From positions 4,832,501 to 4,896,500 of the forward strand of contig NZ_CP092183.1 of the NCBI RefSeq assembly GCF_023499255.1: a DNA stretch of 64,000 nucleotides, written 5' to 3'. The translations under genes were made by a program, and so were the position numbers. The notes beneath the pieces are model-generated. The model saw nothing but the letters and a program-made list of their open reading frames with translations. It was not told the origin of the DNA and ran no database searches. This DNA comes from Couchioplanes caeruleus (GTDB taxonomy: Bacteria > Actinomycetota > Actinomycetes > Mycobacteriales > Micromonosporaceae). This document shows positions 39,322 to 47,973 of the stretch, one piece after another (the first letter of the stretch is position 1; every line of letters starts with the position of its first letter).

Positions 39322-40362
39322 TCAGTGGGAGGCGACGCCGGGGGCCGGGGCGGCGACCACGTCGCCCGGGTCCGCAGGGCAGTGCGGGCCCGGGCCCGGC
39401 CCCGTCGAGTCGCGGATGACCAGTTCGGTCTGCAGGTTCACCAGGGCGGTGGTGCGGCGGTCGTCGCCGTGCGCGAGCAGCATGTCGACGGCCGCCCGAC
39501 CGGCGGCGGCGGTGGGGGTCGCCACCGTGGTCAGCTTGGGGCGGGTGAGGCGGCTCAGGGTGATGTCGTCGATGCCGACGACGCTGACGTCCCTGGGGAC
39601 CCGCAGGCCGCGCTGCTGCAGTCCCTCGATGAGCCCGAGGGCCATCAGGTCGTTGTACGCCAGCACCGCGGTGACCCCGGCCCGGACGTGCTCGGCGACG
39701 GCGAGGCCGCCGTCCTCGGTGGGTGGGTTGGGGCCCAGCACGGTCAGCTCCGCCCCGGCGGCGCGGGCGGCGGCGGTGGCCGAGCGGCGGATCTCCTTGC
39801 TGGTCCACGAGCCGCGGGGGCCGGCCGCGAGCGCGAGCGTACGGTGCCCGAGGCCGGTGAGGTGCTCGATGGCCAGGCGGGCGCCCCGGGCGACGTCCAT
39901 CACGACGGCGGGCAGGCCGGCGATCTGGCGGTTGACGACGACCAGCGGCACCTCGCGGCTGAGCTGTTCGATGAGGCTGTTGCTCATCCGGGGGCTGCAC
40001 AGCAGGATGCCGTCGACCTGCTTGGCCAGCGCCCGCACGAGCTCTTCCTCGGCGGCCGCGTCCTCGTTGGTGTCGGCGACGAACACGTGGTGGTCGTGGC
40101 GGCGGGCCTGGCTCTCGGCGGCTTTGATCAATGGCGGGAAGAACGGGTTGGCGATGTCGGCGACGATCAGGCCGATGTTGAACGTCCGGCCGGTGATCAG
40201 CGCCCGGGCCGCCCGGTTGGGCCGGTAGCCGAGCTGCTCCGCGCAGGCCAGCACACGGGTACGGGTCTCCACGTTGACCAGGTGCGGGGCGGAGAACGTC
40301 CGGGACACCGTGGAGATGTGCACCCCGGAGGCCCGGGCGACGTCGCGGATGGTGGCCGGCAC
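39322..40362 (-). CDS. LacI family transcriptional regulator
   Basis: A 346-residue regulator. HTH: ATIRDVARASGVHISTVSRTF with the hinge GYRPNRAARALITGRT. The periplasmic-binding-like ligand domain starts NIGLIVADIANPFFPPLI and ends VATPTAAAGRAAVDMLL. GTG 40362 has AGGAGG 7 nt upstream. It is divergent from the uronate catabolic genes and heads the importer operon. Two matching palindromes in the gap are its likely operators, and a third near the pectate lyase gene is similar. The inducer is probably a pectin breakdown product. Confidence 0.93.
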   Translation of the reverse strand: MPATIRDVARASGVHISTVSRTFSAPHLVNVETRTRVLACAEQLGYRPNRAARALITGRTFNIGLIVADIANPFFPPLIKAAESQARRHDHHVFVADTNEDAAAEEELVRALAKQVDGILLCSPRMSNSLIEQLSREVPLVVVNRQIAGLPAVVMDVARGARLAIEHLTGLGHRTLALAAGPRGSWTSKEIRRSATAAARAAGAELTVLGPNPPTEDGGLAVAEHVRAGVTAVLAYNDLMALGLIEGLQQRGLRVPRDVSVVGIDDITLSRLTRPKLTTVATPTAAAGRAAVDMLLAHGDDRRTTALVNLQTELVIRDSTGPGPGPHCPADPGDVVAAPAPGVASH

Positions 40363-40478
40363 GCCGCGCCTCCTCTCCGGTGGCTCGAGGACAGTGACGC
40401 CGGGACAGTGACTCGAGAACGACAACTCGAGGACGGTGAGCTGGGCAGTGATGACCGTCACTGCGTGTGGACTATTAA

Positions 40479-40492
40479 TGCAAGCGTTTGCA
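40479..40492. promoter_or_regulatory. LacI operator 1
   Basis: TGCAAGCGTTTGCA is a near-perfect 14-bp LacI-family palindrome with the central CG, in the gap between lacI and the uronate genes. Confidence 0.8.
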
Positions 40493-40566
40493 GCACTGTC
40501 AATGCTCCGAAACGAATGCATCGAACGACTTCGTTGACGATCAGGCATCGACATGTCTAACTATTG

Positions 40567-40580
40567 TGCAAACGTTTGTA
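40567..40580. promoter_or_regulatory. LacI operator 2
   Basis: TGCAAACGTTTGTA, a near-copy of operator 1, lies 15-28 bp before the first uronate-operon ATG (40595). The operator centres are 88 bp apart, allowing looping or independent control of both directions. Confidence 0.8.
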
Positions 40581-40594
40581 GTGCGGAGGTCCGC

Positions 40595-41914
40595 ATGACC
40601 CGACGCTTCGCCCTGGTCGGCACCGGGGCCCGCGCGGAGATGTTCGTCCGGGCGATCGCCGACCACCCCGGCACGGCCGAGCTGGTGGCGCTCAGCGACA
40701 CCAGCCCGCACCGCATCCGGGTGCACAACGACTGGCTGCGGGCCGCCGGGCGCTCGCCCGTGCCGGCGTACCCGGCCGCCGGGCTGGCCACGATGCTGGC
40801 CCGTGAGCGGGTCGACGAGCTGATCGTGACCAGCGTGGACGACACCCACGCGGGGCACATCGTGACCGCGCTCGAGGCCGGTTGCGACGTGATCACCGAG
40901 AAGCCGATGACCGTGGACGCCGAGGGCTGCCGGCGCATCCTCGACGCCCGGGCACGAACCGGGAAACGGGTGTCCGTCGCCTTCAACTACCGCTTCAACC
41001 CCGTGCACGAGCAGGTACGCCGCCTGCTGGCCGGGGGCGCGGTCGGCGAGATCGGCTCGGTGCACTTCGAGTGGCTGCTCGACGTGCGCCACGGCGCCGA
41101 CTACTTCCGCCGCTGGCACCGCGACAAGGCGCACTCCGGCGGGCTGCTGGTGCACAAGGCGGGGCACCACTTCGACCTGGTCAACTGGTGGCTCGGGGCA
41201 GCGCCCGCCGAGGTGTACGCCAGCAGCCGCCTGTTCTTCTACGGCGAGAACGGCCGCCGCCACGGCTACGCCCGCGACTACGAGCGGGTGCACGACTCCC
41301 CCGCGGCCGACGACGACCCGTTCGCCCTGCACCTCGCCGGCAACCCCCGCCTGCGCGCGCTGTACCTGGACGCCGAGGCGGACGACGGGTACGTGCGCGA
41401 CCGCAACGTCTTCGCCCCCGGGGTCAGCATCGAGGACGACATGGCGGTGCTGGTGCGCTACGACACCGGCGCCACGATGACGTACCACCTCACCGCGTAC
41501 GCGCCGTGGGAGGGTTACCGGCTGATGGTCAACGGCAGCCGGGGCCGCCTCGAGCTGGAGGTCGTCGAGAACGACCACGTCAGCCCGGCCGCCGCCGGGG
41601 AGCTCAAGGGCGCCGCCGTGCACGGGGTCACCGCGAACCCCGAACGCGGCCACGCCCGCCTCACCGTGCACCCCTTCTGGGAACCGCCGCGCGAGATCCC
41701 GCTGCCCGCCCGCGAGCGCGGCGGGCACGGCGGCGCGGACGCCCGCATGACCGCCGTCCTGCTCGGCGCGCAGACCGACCCGATGCACCGCTCGGCGACC
41801 GCCCGCGACGGCGCCCTGGCGCTGCTCACCGGCCTCGCCGCCAACCGCTGCCTGCAGACCGGCGCACCCGTGCGCGTCGCCGACCTGCTCGACCTGAGCC
41901 GACCCGAGACCTGA
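40595..41914 (+). CDS. Gfo/Idh/MocA family oxidoreductase
   Basis: A 439-residue NAD(P)-dependent dehydrogenase. RRFALVGTGARAEMFVRAI is the Rossmann loop, DVITEKPMTVD carries the EKP catalytic-lysine motif, and KAGHHFDLVNWWLG the active-site His/Asp segment. First gene of the uronate operon, with GGAGGT upstream. The family oxidises sugars or sugar acids; the exact substrate is unknown. The C-terminal half (KAHSGGLLVHKAGHHFDL) is closest in style to large Idh-type dehydrogenases of pectin loci. Confidence 0.88.
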   Translation: MTRRFALVGTGARAEMFVRAIADHPGTAELVALSDTSPHRIRVHNDWLRAAGRSPVPAYPAAGLATMLARERVDELIVTSVDDTHAGHIVTALEAGCDVITEKPMTVDAEGCRRILDARARTGKRVSVAFNYRFNPVHEQVRRLLAGGAVGEIGSVHFEWLLDVRHGADYFRRWHRDKAHSGGLLVHKAGHHFDLVNWWLGAAPAEVYASSRLFFYGENGRRHGYARDYERVHDSPAADDDPFALHLAGNPRLRALYLDAEADDGYVRDRNVFAPGVSIEDDMAVLVRYDTGATMTYHLTAYAPWEGYRLMVNGSRGRLELEVVENDHVSPAAAGELKGAAVHGVTANPERGHARLTVHPFWEPPREIPLPARERGGHGGADARMTAVLLGAQTDPMHRSATARDGALALLTGLAANRCLQTGAPVRVADLLDLSRPET

Positions 41915-41926
41915 CCCGAGGTGACC

Positions 41927-43342
41927 GTGCCCGACCCCGTCTTCGCCACCGACCCCCGGCAGCGCGACCTCGCCCGCGAGCTGCACGCCGTGGCCCGCGA
42001 CCTGCCGCTGATCTGCCCGCACGGGCACGTCGATCCCGGACTGCTCGCCGAGGACCGGCCGTTCCCCGACCCGGCGCGGCTGCTGGTCGTGCCCGACCAC
42101 TACGTCACCCGCATGCTGCTCAGCCAGGGCGTCCCGCCGGCCCGGCTCGGCGTGCCGTCACGCACCGGCGAGCCGGTCGAGACGGACGGGCGGGCGATCT
42201 GGCGGCTGCTGGCCGCCCACTGGCACCTCTTCCGGGGTACGCCGTCCCGCCTGTGGCTGGAGCGCACCTTCGAGACCGTGTTCGGCGTCGACACCCCGCT
42301 GCGTGCCGCAACGGCCGACGAGGTGTACGACGCGATCGCCGCGCGGCTGGCCGAGCCGGCGTTCCGCCCCCGGGCGCTGTTCCAGCGCTTCGGCATCGAG
42401 GTCCTGGCCACCACCGAGTCGCCACTCGACGACCTGTCCCGGCACGCGAAGCTGGCCGCCGACGGCTGGGGCGGCCCGGGCGGCCGGGTCATCACCACGT
42501 TCCGCCCGGACGGCGTCGCCGACATGGAGTTCCCCGGCTGGGCGGGGAACGTCGCGCGCCTCGGCGAGATCACCGGCGAGGACACGGAGACGTACGACGG
42601 CTACCTGGCCGCACTGCGCTCACGCCGCGAGGCCTTCATCGCCGCCGGGGCCACCTCGTCCGACCACGGGCACCTGACCGCCCGTACCGTCGCATTGAGC
42701 GCGGGCGAGGCAGCCCGCCTGTTCGGCCGCGGGTTGCGTGGCGAGGCGTCGCCCGCCGACGCCGAGACGTTCCGCGGGCACATGCTGATGGAGTTCGCCC
42801 GGATGTCGCTGGACGACGGCCTGGTGCTGCAGCTGCACCCCGGCGCGGTCCGCGACCACAACACGTGGCTGCACGAGGCGCACGGCCGCGACGTCGGCGG
42901 CGACATCCCGCAGGCCACCGACTACGTGCACGCTCTGCGCCCGCTGCTGGACCGGTACGGCAACGACCCGCGGCTGCGGATCGTCCTCTACACGCTCGAC
43001 GAGGACGCGTTCAGCCGGGAACTTGCCCCGCTCGCGGGCGGGTACGCGGCCCTGTACCTCGGCGCGCCCTGGTGGTTCCTCGACTCCCCCGACGGGCTGC
43101 GCCGCTTCCGCGAGGCGGTGACCGAGACGGCCGGCTTCTACAACACCGCGGGCTTCGTCGACGACACGCGCGCGTTCTGCTCGATCCCCGTACGCCACGA
43201 CATCGCCCGGCGGGCCGACGCGGCGTACCTGGCCTCGCTCGTCGTGCAGGACCGGCTGCCGTTCGACGAGGCCGCCGAGACGATCGCGGACCTCGCGTAC
43301 CACCTGCCGAAACGCATCTTCCGACTGGAGGCGGCCCGATGA
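41927..43342 (+). CDS. uxaC: Glucuronate/galacturonate isomerase
   Basis: A 471-residue amidohydrolase-fold isomerase. The N-terminal motif ICPHGHVDPGLLAED supplies the metal-binding His pair. The conserved DDPLADL-like helix and late HDIARRADAAYLASLV and RDHNTWLHEAHGRDVGGDIP are UxaC hallmarks. It converts D-glucuronate to fructuronate or D-galacturonate to tagaturonate. GTG 41927 is 5 nt after GAGG and is preferred over GTG 41921. Its stop overlaps the next ATG by four bases (ATGA). Confidence 0.9.
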   Translation: MPDPVFATDPRQRDLARELHAVARDLPLICPHGHVDPGLLAEDRPFPDPARLLVVPDHYVTRMLLSQGVPPARLGVPSRTGEPVETDGRAIWRLLAAHWHLFRGTPSRLWLERTFETVFGVDTPLRAATADEVYDAIAARLAEPAFRPRALFQRFGIEVLATTESPLDDLSRHAKLAADGWGGPGGRVITTFRPDGVADMEFPGWAGNVARLGEITGEDTETYDGYLAALRSRREAFIAAGATSSDHGHLTARTVALSAGEAARLFGRGLRGEASPADAETFRGHMLMEFARMSLDDGLVLQLHPGAVRDHNTWLHEAHGRDVGGDIPQATDYVHALRPLLDRYGNDPRLRIVLYTLDEDAFSRELAPLAGGYAALYLGAPWWFLDSPDGLRRFREAVTETAGFYNTAGFVDDTRAFCSIPVRHDIARRADAAYLASLVVQDRLPFDEAAETIADLAYHLPKRIFRLEAAR

Positions 43343-44625
43343 CCCGCATCACCGGCGTGGACGTGCACGACGTGCGGTTCCCGACCGCGGCGGCCGGCGA
43401 CGGCTCCGACGCGATCAACCGCGGCGACTACTCGGCCACGTACGTCGAGCTGCGCACCGACGGGCCGCACACCGGCGCGGGGTTCACCTTCACCAACGGC
43501 CGCGGCAACGAGCTGACCTGCGCCGCCGTACGCGCCCTCGCGCACCACGTGCAGGGGCTCCTGCTCGACGACCTGTGGGCCGACCCGGTGGGCTTCGCCC
43601 GTTCGCTGAGCGCCGACGTGCAGCTGCGCTGGCTCGGCCCGGAGAAGGGCGTCATCCACATGGCCACCGGCGCGATCGTCAACGCCGTGTGGGACCTGCA
43701 CGCGAAGGCCGCCGGGAAGCCGCTGTGGCAGTTCCTCGCCGAGCTGCCCACCGAGAAGCTGGTCGGGTGCGTGGACTTCCACCACATCACCGACGCGCTC
43801 ACCCCGCAGGACGCCGCGGCCATCCTCGACAAGGGGCTGACCGGGCTCGACGACCGCCGCGCCGAGCTGGAGCGCGACGGGCTGCCGTCGTACACCACCA
43901 GCGTCGGCTGGCTCGGCTATCCCGACGACAAGGTACGGGAGCTGGCGCGGGCCGCGTACGCCGACGGCTGGCGCGCGATGAAGATGAAGGTGGGTGGCGA
44001 CCTCGCGGACGACGAGCGGCGGGCACGCGTCATCCGCGCCGAGATCGGGCCGGACGCGCTGCTCATGATGGACGCCAACCAGGTGTGGGACGTCGACGAG
44101 GCGATCGCCCGGATGGCCACCCTCGCGGCCGCGGACCCGTACTGGATCGAGGAGCCGACGCACCCCGACGACGTGCTGGGCCACGCGCGCATCCAGCGGG
44201 CCGTGCACCCGATCCGCGTCGCCACCGGCGAGGTGGCGGCCAACCGGGTGATCTTCAAGCAGCTGCTGCAGGCGGACGCGGTCCGCGTGGTGCAGATCGA
44301 CGCGTGCCGGGTCGGCGGCGTCCCCGAGGTGCTGGCCGAGCTGCTGCTCGCGGCGAAGTTCGGCGTCCCCGTGTGCCCGCACGCCGGCGGGGTGGGCCTG
44401 TGCGAGCTGGTGCAGCACCTGTTCGCCTTCGACTACCTGCGCGTCGGCACCAGCCTCGACGGCCGCATGGTCGAGTACGTCGACCACCTCCACGAGCACT
44501 TCACCGACCCGGTACGCACCCGCGGCGGCCGGTACGTGCTGCCCGACCGGCCCGGCTACAGCGCCACCATGAGACCGGAGTCCGTCGCCGAGTTCCGGTT
44601 CCCCGACGGGCCGGTGTGGCGATGA
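43339..44625 (+). CDS. Enolase-superfamily sugar-acid dehydratase, L-fuconate dehydratase family
   Basis: A 428-residue member of the mandelate-racemase group. The signature VDVHDVRFPT and RGDYSATYVELRTDG match L-fuconate dehydratase (FucD) and its human relative ENOSF1. The barrel has WRAMKMKVGGD (KxK catalytic lysine), MMDANQVWD and WIEEPTHPDD (metal ligands), and CPHAGGVGLCELVQH (catalytic His). All key residues are present. In a uronate locus without UxaA or UxuA it may dehydrate the hexonate made by the neighbour, or act on L-fuconate or another acid sugar; which one cannot be decided from sequence. Confidence 0.88.
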   Translation: MTRITGVDVHDVRFPTAAAGDGSDAINRGDYSATYVELRTDGPHTGAGFTFTNGRGNELTCAAVRALAHHVQGLLLDDLWADPVGFARSLSADVQLRWLGPEKGVIHMATGAIVNAVWDLHAKAAGKPLWQFLAELPTEKLVGCVDFHHITDALTPQDAAAILDKGLTGLDDRRAELERDGLPSYTTSVGWLGYPDDKVRELARAAYADGWRAMKMKVGGDLADDERRARVIRAEIGPDALLMMDANQVWDVDEAIARMATLAAADPYWIEEPTHPDDVLGHARIQRAVHPIRVATGEVAANRVIFKQLLQADAVRVVQIDACRVGGVPEVLAELLLAAKFGVPVCPHAGGVGLCELVQHLFAFDYLRVGTSLDGRMVEYVDHLHEHFTDPVRTRGGRYVLPDRPGYSATMRPESVAEFRFPDGPVWR

Positions 44626-46010
44626 GGCTCGGGGCACCGGCACTCGCGCACATCCCGCCGGAATGCCGGCCCCTGGTCCCGCCCGGTGCCGTGCCGACCG
44701 GCATCGTCCACCTCGGCCTCGGTGCGTTCCACCGGGCCCACCAGGCCGTCTACACCGAGGAGGCGGTCGCGGCGGCGGGCGGCGACTGGGGCATCGCCGG
44801 GGTCGCCCCGCGCTCGGTGACCGTGCTCGACGCGCTGCGCGAGCAGGACCGCCTGTTCAGCGTCACCAGCGCCTCCGCCCGGGGCAGCGCCACCCACGTG
44901 GTGAGCGCCTTCTCCGCGCTCGTGCACGCGGCCTCGGACCCGGAAGCGGTGGTCCGGCTGATCGCCGACCCGGCGGTCCGGGTGGTGACGCTGACGATCA
45001 CGGAGAAGGGGTACGCCCCCGGCTCCGCGGCGCTGGGCCTGCTGGTGCGCGGGCTGCTCGCCCGGCGGCACGCCGACGCCGGTCCGGTGGCGGTGCTGAG
45101 CTGCGACAACCTGCCCGCCAACGGCCGGCACCTGCGCGGCCTGGTGCACCGCGCGGCCGGGGACGACGCCCGGGAGTGGCTGACGGACCAGGTCACGTTC
45201 CCCGGCACGATGGTCGACCGGATCGTGCCGGCCGCCACCGCGAGCAGCCTCGCCCGGGCCGCGGGCGCGCTCGGGGTGGAGGACCGCGCGGCGGTGAGCG
45301 GGGAGCCGTACCGGCAGTGGGTGATCGAGGACGACTTCCCCGGCGGGCGCCCGGCGTGGGAGCGTGCCGGGGCGGTGCTGACCGCCGACGCCCAGCCGTG
45401 GGAGCGGTTGAAGCTGCGTTCCCTCAACGGCGTGCACTCCGCGATCGCGTACCTCGGGGCGCTCGCCGGGTGCGAGACGATCGCGCAGGCGCTGACCATG
45501 CCCGGGCTGCGGGCGCTGCTGACCCGGCTCATCACCGAGGACATCGCGCCCGGCCTGCGGCCGCCCGACGGCATCACCGTGGCCGGCTACGGCGAGTCCG
45601 TCCTCGCCCGCTTCGCCGACCCCGCGCTGGGTCACCGGACGGTCCAGGTCGCGATGGACGGCTCGCAGAAGCTGCCGCAGCGGGTGCTGCACACGATCCG
45701 GGACCGCCGGGCGGCCGGGTCGATACCGCGCTGGGCGGTGCTCGTGGTCGCCGCGTGGATGCGCTTCGTGCAGGGCCGTGCCGACGACGGCCGGGAGCTG
45801 CCGCTCGACGACCCGATGGCCGCCGAGATCCGCGAACGGCTCGCCGCCGCGCCGGGCACCCCGGGCGGCGTGGTGGACGCGCTGCTCGGCCTCCGCGCGA
45901 TCTTCCCCGCGGACCTGGCGGAGGACGACGTGGTGCGCGCCCTCCTGGTCGACTGGTTGACGGCCTTGGGCAGGCACGGCGTCGCGGCCACCGTGGCCGG
46001 TGCGGCATGA
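44622..46010 (+). CDS. uxuB: Mannitol dehydrogenase family, fructuronate reductase type
   Basis: A 462-residue NAD-dependent polyol-dehydrogenase-family enzyme. It has GIVHLGLGAFHRAHQAVYTEE (nucleotide loop), LSCDNLPANGRHLRGLV and KLRSLNGVHSAIAYLG (catalytic Lys-Asn segment). The product of UxaC, fructuronate or tagaturonate, is the expected substrate, giving mannonate or altronate. The start overlaps the dehydratase stop (ATGA). Function as UxuB is inferred from operon context and family; mannitol dehydrogenase itself is less likely. Confidence 0.82.
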   Translation: MRLGAPALAHIPPECRPLVPPGAVPTGIVHLGLGAFHRAHQAVYTEEAVAAAGGDWGIAGVAPRSVTVLDALREQDRLFSVTSASARGSATHVVSAFSALVHAASDPEAVVRLIADPAVRVVTLTITEKGYAPGSAALGLLVRGLLARRHADAGPVAVLSCDNLPANGRHLRGLVHRAAGDDAREWLTDQVTFPGTMVDRIVPAATASSLARAAGALGVEDRAAVSGEPYRQWVIEDDFPGGRPAWERAGAVLTADAQPWERLKLRSLNGVHSAIAYLGALAGCETIAQALTMPGLRALLTRLITEDIAPGLRPPDGITVAGYGESVLARFADPALGHRTVQVAMDGSQKLPQRVLHTIRDRRAAGSIPRWAVLVVAAWMRFVQGRADDGRELPLDDPMAAEIRERLAAAPGTPGGVVDALLGLRAIFPADLAEDDVVRALLVDWLTALGRHGVAATVAGAA

Positions 46011-47131
46011 CGACGACCGTCGCGCTGATCGGCGCCAACGGGCACGGGCGGCACCACCGGAGGCATCTCGCCACGCTCGGCGGCGTACGCCTCGTCGCGC
46101 TCGCCGACCCCCGCCCGATCGAGCCCGACCCGCCCGTACCCGACGGCGTGGAGGTCTTCACCGACCACCGCGAGCTGCTCGCGAAGATCGAGCCCGACGT
46201 GGTGGTGATCTGCACGCCGCCGCACACCCATGTGCCGATCGCCGCCGACGCCCTGCGTGCCGGCGCCGACGTGCTGCTCGAGAAGCCGCCGGTGCAGACG
46301 CTCGCCGAGCACCGCGAGCTGACCGCGGTGCTGGCGGAGACCGGGCGGGCGTGCCAGGTGGGGTTCCAGGCCCTCGGCTCGCACGCCGCCGCCCGGCTCT
46401 GGGACGCGGTCGCGCGCGAGAGCGTCACGGGCATCGCCGCGGTCGCCTCGTGGCAGCGCGACGACGCCTACTACGCCCGGGCGCCGTGGGCCGGGCGGCG
46501 CAGCGTCGGCGGGCGGCCCGTGATCGACGGCGCGCTGGTCAACCCGCTCGCCCACGCGGTCATGCAGAGCCTGGCCACGGCGGCGGCCGCGGGGGCGGGC
46601 GGGCCGGTCGCGTGCGAGGCCGAGCGCTACCGCACGCGGCCGATCGAGGCCGACGACACCGCGTTCGCCCGCCTCACGCTGGAGAGCGGCCTGCGCATCC
46701 TGGCCGCGGTGACGCTGGCGGGCGAGGACTTCATCGCCGGCGAGATCATCGTCGACGGTACGGCCGGGCGCGCGGTCCTCGAGTACCCGACGGACCGCCT
46801 GGCGCTGCCGGGTGAGCCGGAGCTGCGCGAGGTCGCCGGGCGTACCGGGCTGTTGGAGAACCTCCTCGCGCACCGGGCGGACCCGTCGGTGCCGTTGCTC
46901 GCGCCGCTGTCGCGCACCGAGCCGTTCACCGCCGTCGTGGAGTGGCTGACCGCGCCGGACGTGCCGCCGCCCGTGCTGCTCGATCCCCGGCACGTCGAGG
47001 ACCACGACGGCATCCGGGTCGTTCCGGGGATCAACGCTGTCCTGCGGCGCTGCGCGCAGGAGATGGCGCTCCCCTCCGAGCTGGGGGTCACCTGGGCGGC
47101 ACCGCCGTACCGTCGGCCACCAGCACGGTGA
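46007..47131 (+). CDS. Gfo/Idh/MocA family oxidoreductase
   Basis: A 374-residue dehydrogenase. TTVALIGANGHGRHHRRHL (nucleotide loop; Asn-Gly-His is unusual), VVICTPPHTHVPIAADAL, DVLLEKPPVQT (EKP lysine) and GALVNPLAHAVMQSL (active-site His). Stop/start overlap with uxuB. It is distinct from the first oxidoreductase of the operon; two such enzymes suggest more than one oxidised uronic or methylated sugar. Its end overlaps the convergent DUF6807 gene by 44 bp. Confidence 0.85.
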   Translation: MTTTVALIGANGHGRHHRRHLATLGGVRLVALADPRPIEPDPPVPDGVEVFTDHRELLAKIEPDVVVICTPPHTHVPIAADALRAGADVLLEKPPVQTLAEHRELTAVLAETGRACQVGFQALGSHAAARLWDAVARESVTGIAAVASWQRDDAYYARAPWAGRRSVGGRPVIDGALVNPLAHAVMQSLATAAAAGAGGPVACEAERYRTRPIEADDTAFARLTLESGLRILAAVTLAGEDFIAGEIIVDGTAGRAVLEYPTDRLALPGEPELREVAGRTGLLENLLAHRADPSVPLLAPLSRTEPFTAVVEWLTAPDVPPPVLLDPRHVEDHDGIRVVPGINAVLRRCAQEMALPSELGVTWAAPPYRRPPAR

Positions 47132-47885
47132 GGTCGCGTTCCAGGGTGGTGCCCGCGGCGATGACCAGCGGCCGCTCGAAGGCCAGCGCGGCGCAGACCC
47201 CGACGTAGTCGCCCGTGCGCACGAACCAGCGGTCGTCGTCGCGCAGACCCCGGAAGACCAGGGTGTACGCGTCCCCGCCGGTGACCGCCAGCCACGGCTC
47301 CGAGCTGCCGTTGACCGCGCCCTCCCCCTCGGCCGAGGAGGTGTACGCCACCGCGTCGCCGTCCGGGGCGCGCCAGAAGAAGCCGCCGTACCCCGCGCCG
47401 CCGGTGCGCCCGTTGGTGGCCGGGCTGCCCAGGGTCACGTCGCGGCCGGCGGGGGCGCTCAGGGCGTACGAGAAGGTCAGCTCCCATCCCCCGGGCGCGA
47501 GCCGGGCCGCGATCCGTCTGCGCTCGGTGAGCAGGACCCGGCCGTCCCGGTCCTGCCAGTGCAGCCGGTGCCCGATGCCGTCGCCGGCGGGCAGCCGGCC
47601 GGCGGGCGCGACCCGGCCGTGGTCGTCGAGCCAGACGTAGCCCTCGCCGCGCCTGCACGTGCGCCCGCCCCAGAAGTTGACGCCGTCGACGTCCTGCATC
47701 GCGACGGACACGCCCAGGTGCCACGGATGGTCGAAGCACAGCGCGTCCGAGACCTGCACCCCGCCCAGCGTGCGGACGGGGTGCAGGTACGGACGCGGCC
47801 CGAGCCGGATGTCGAGGTCCGGCTGCGGCACATAGGTCGCCACCTCGACACCGCCGGCGACCAACCGCCATTCCTCGGTGGACAA
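47088..47885 (-). CDS. DUF6807 (PmoA-like) protein
   Basis: About 265 residues with the fold core PRPYLHPVRTLGGVQVSDAL, CFDHPWHLGVSVAMQDVDGVN and FWGGRT, as in the DUF6807/PmoA-like proteins of plant-polysaccharide loci. No signal peptide is seen, so it acts in the cytoplasm on an unknown sugar derivative. TTG 47885 is the only canonical in-frame start after the upstream terminator, so the N-terminus is uncertain. Confidence 0.7.
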   Translation of the reverse strand: MSTEEWRLVAGGVEVATYVPQPDLDIRLGPRPYLHPVRTLGGVQVSDALCFDHPWHLGVSVAMQDVDGVNFWGGRTCRRGEGYVWLDDHGRVAPAGRLPAGDGIGHRLHWQDRDGRVLLTERRRIAARLAPGGWELTFSYALSAPAGRDVTLGSPATNGRTGGAGYGGFFWRAPDGDAVAYTSSAEGEGAVNGSSEPWLAVTGGDAYTLVFRGLRDDDRWFVRTGDYVGVCAALAFERPLVIAAGTTLERDLTVLVADGTAVPPR

Positions 47886-47930
47886 AGAACCATCCCGTGA
47901 GTCGTAGCCGATGAGGATGTCCGTGCGAGA

Positions 47931-47962
47931 GGATCCCCGTCGCCGGCGAGCGACGGGGATCC
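47931..47962. terminator. Perfect hairpin after the pectate lyase gene
   Basis: GGATCCCCGTCGC (47931-47943) pairs with GCGACGGGGATCC (47950-47962), a 13-bp stem with a 6-nt loop. It lies between pel and the DUF6807 gene and should end pel transcription. Confidence 0.7.
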
Positions 47963-47973
47963 CGGTGCCGCGG

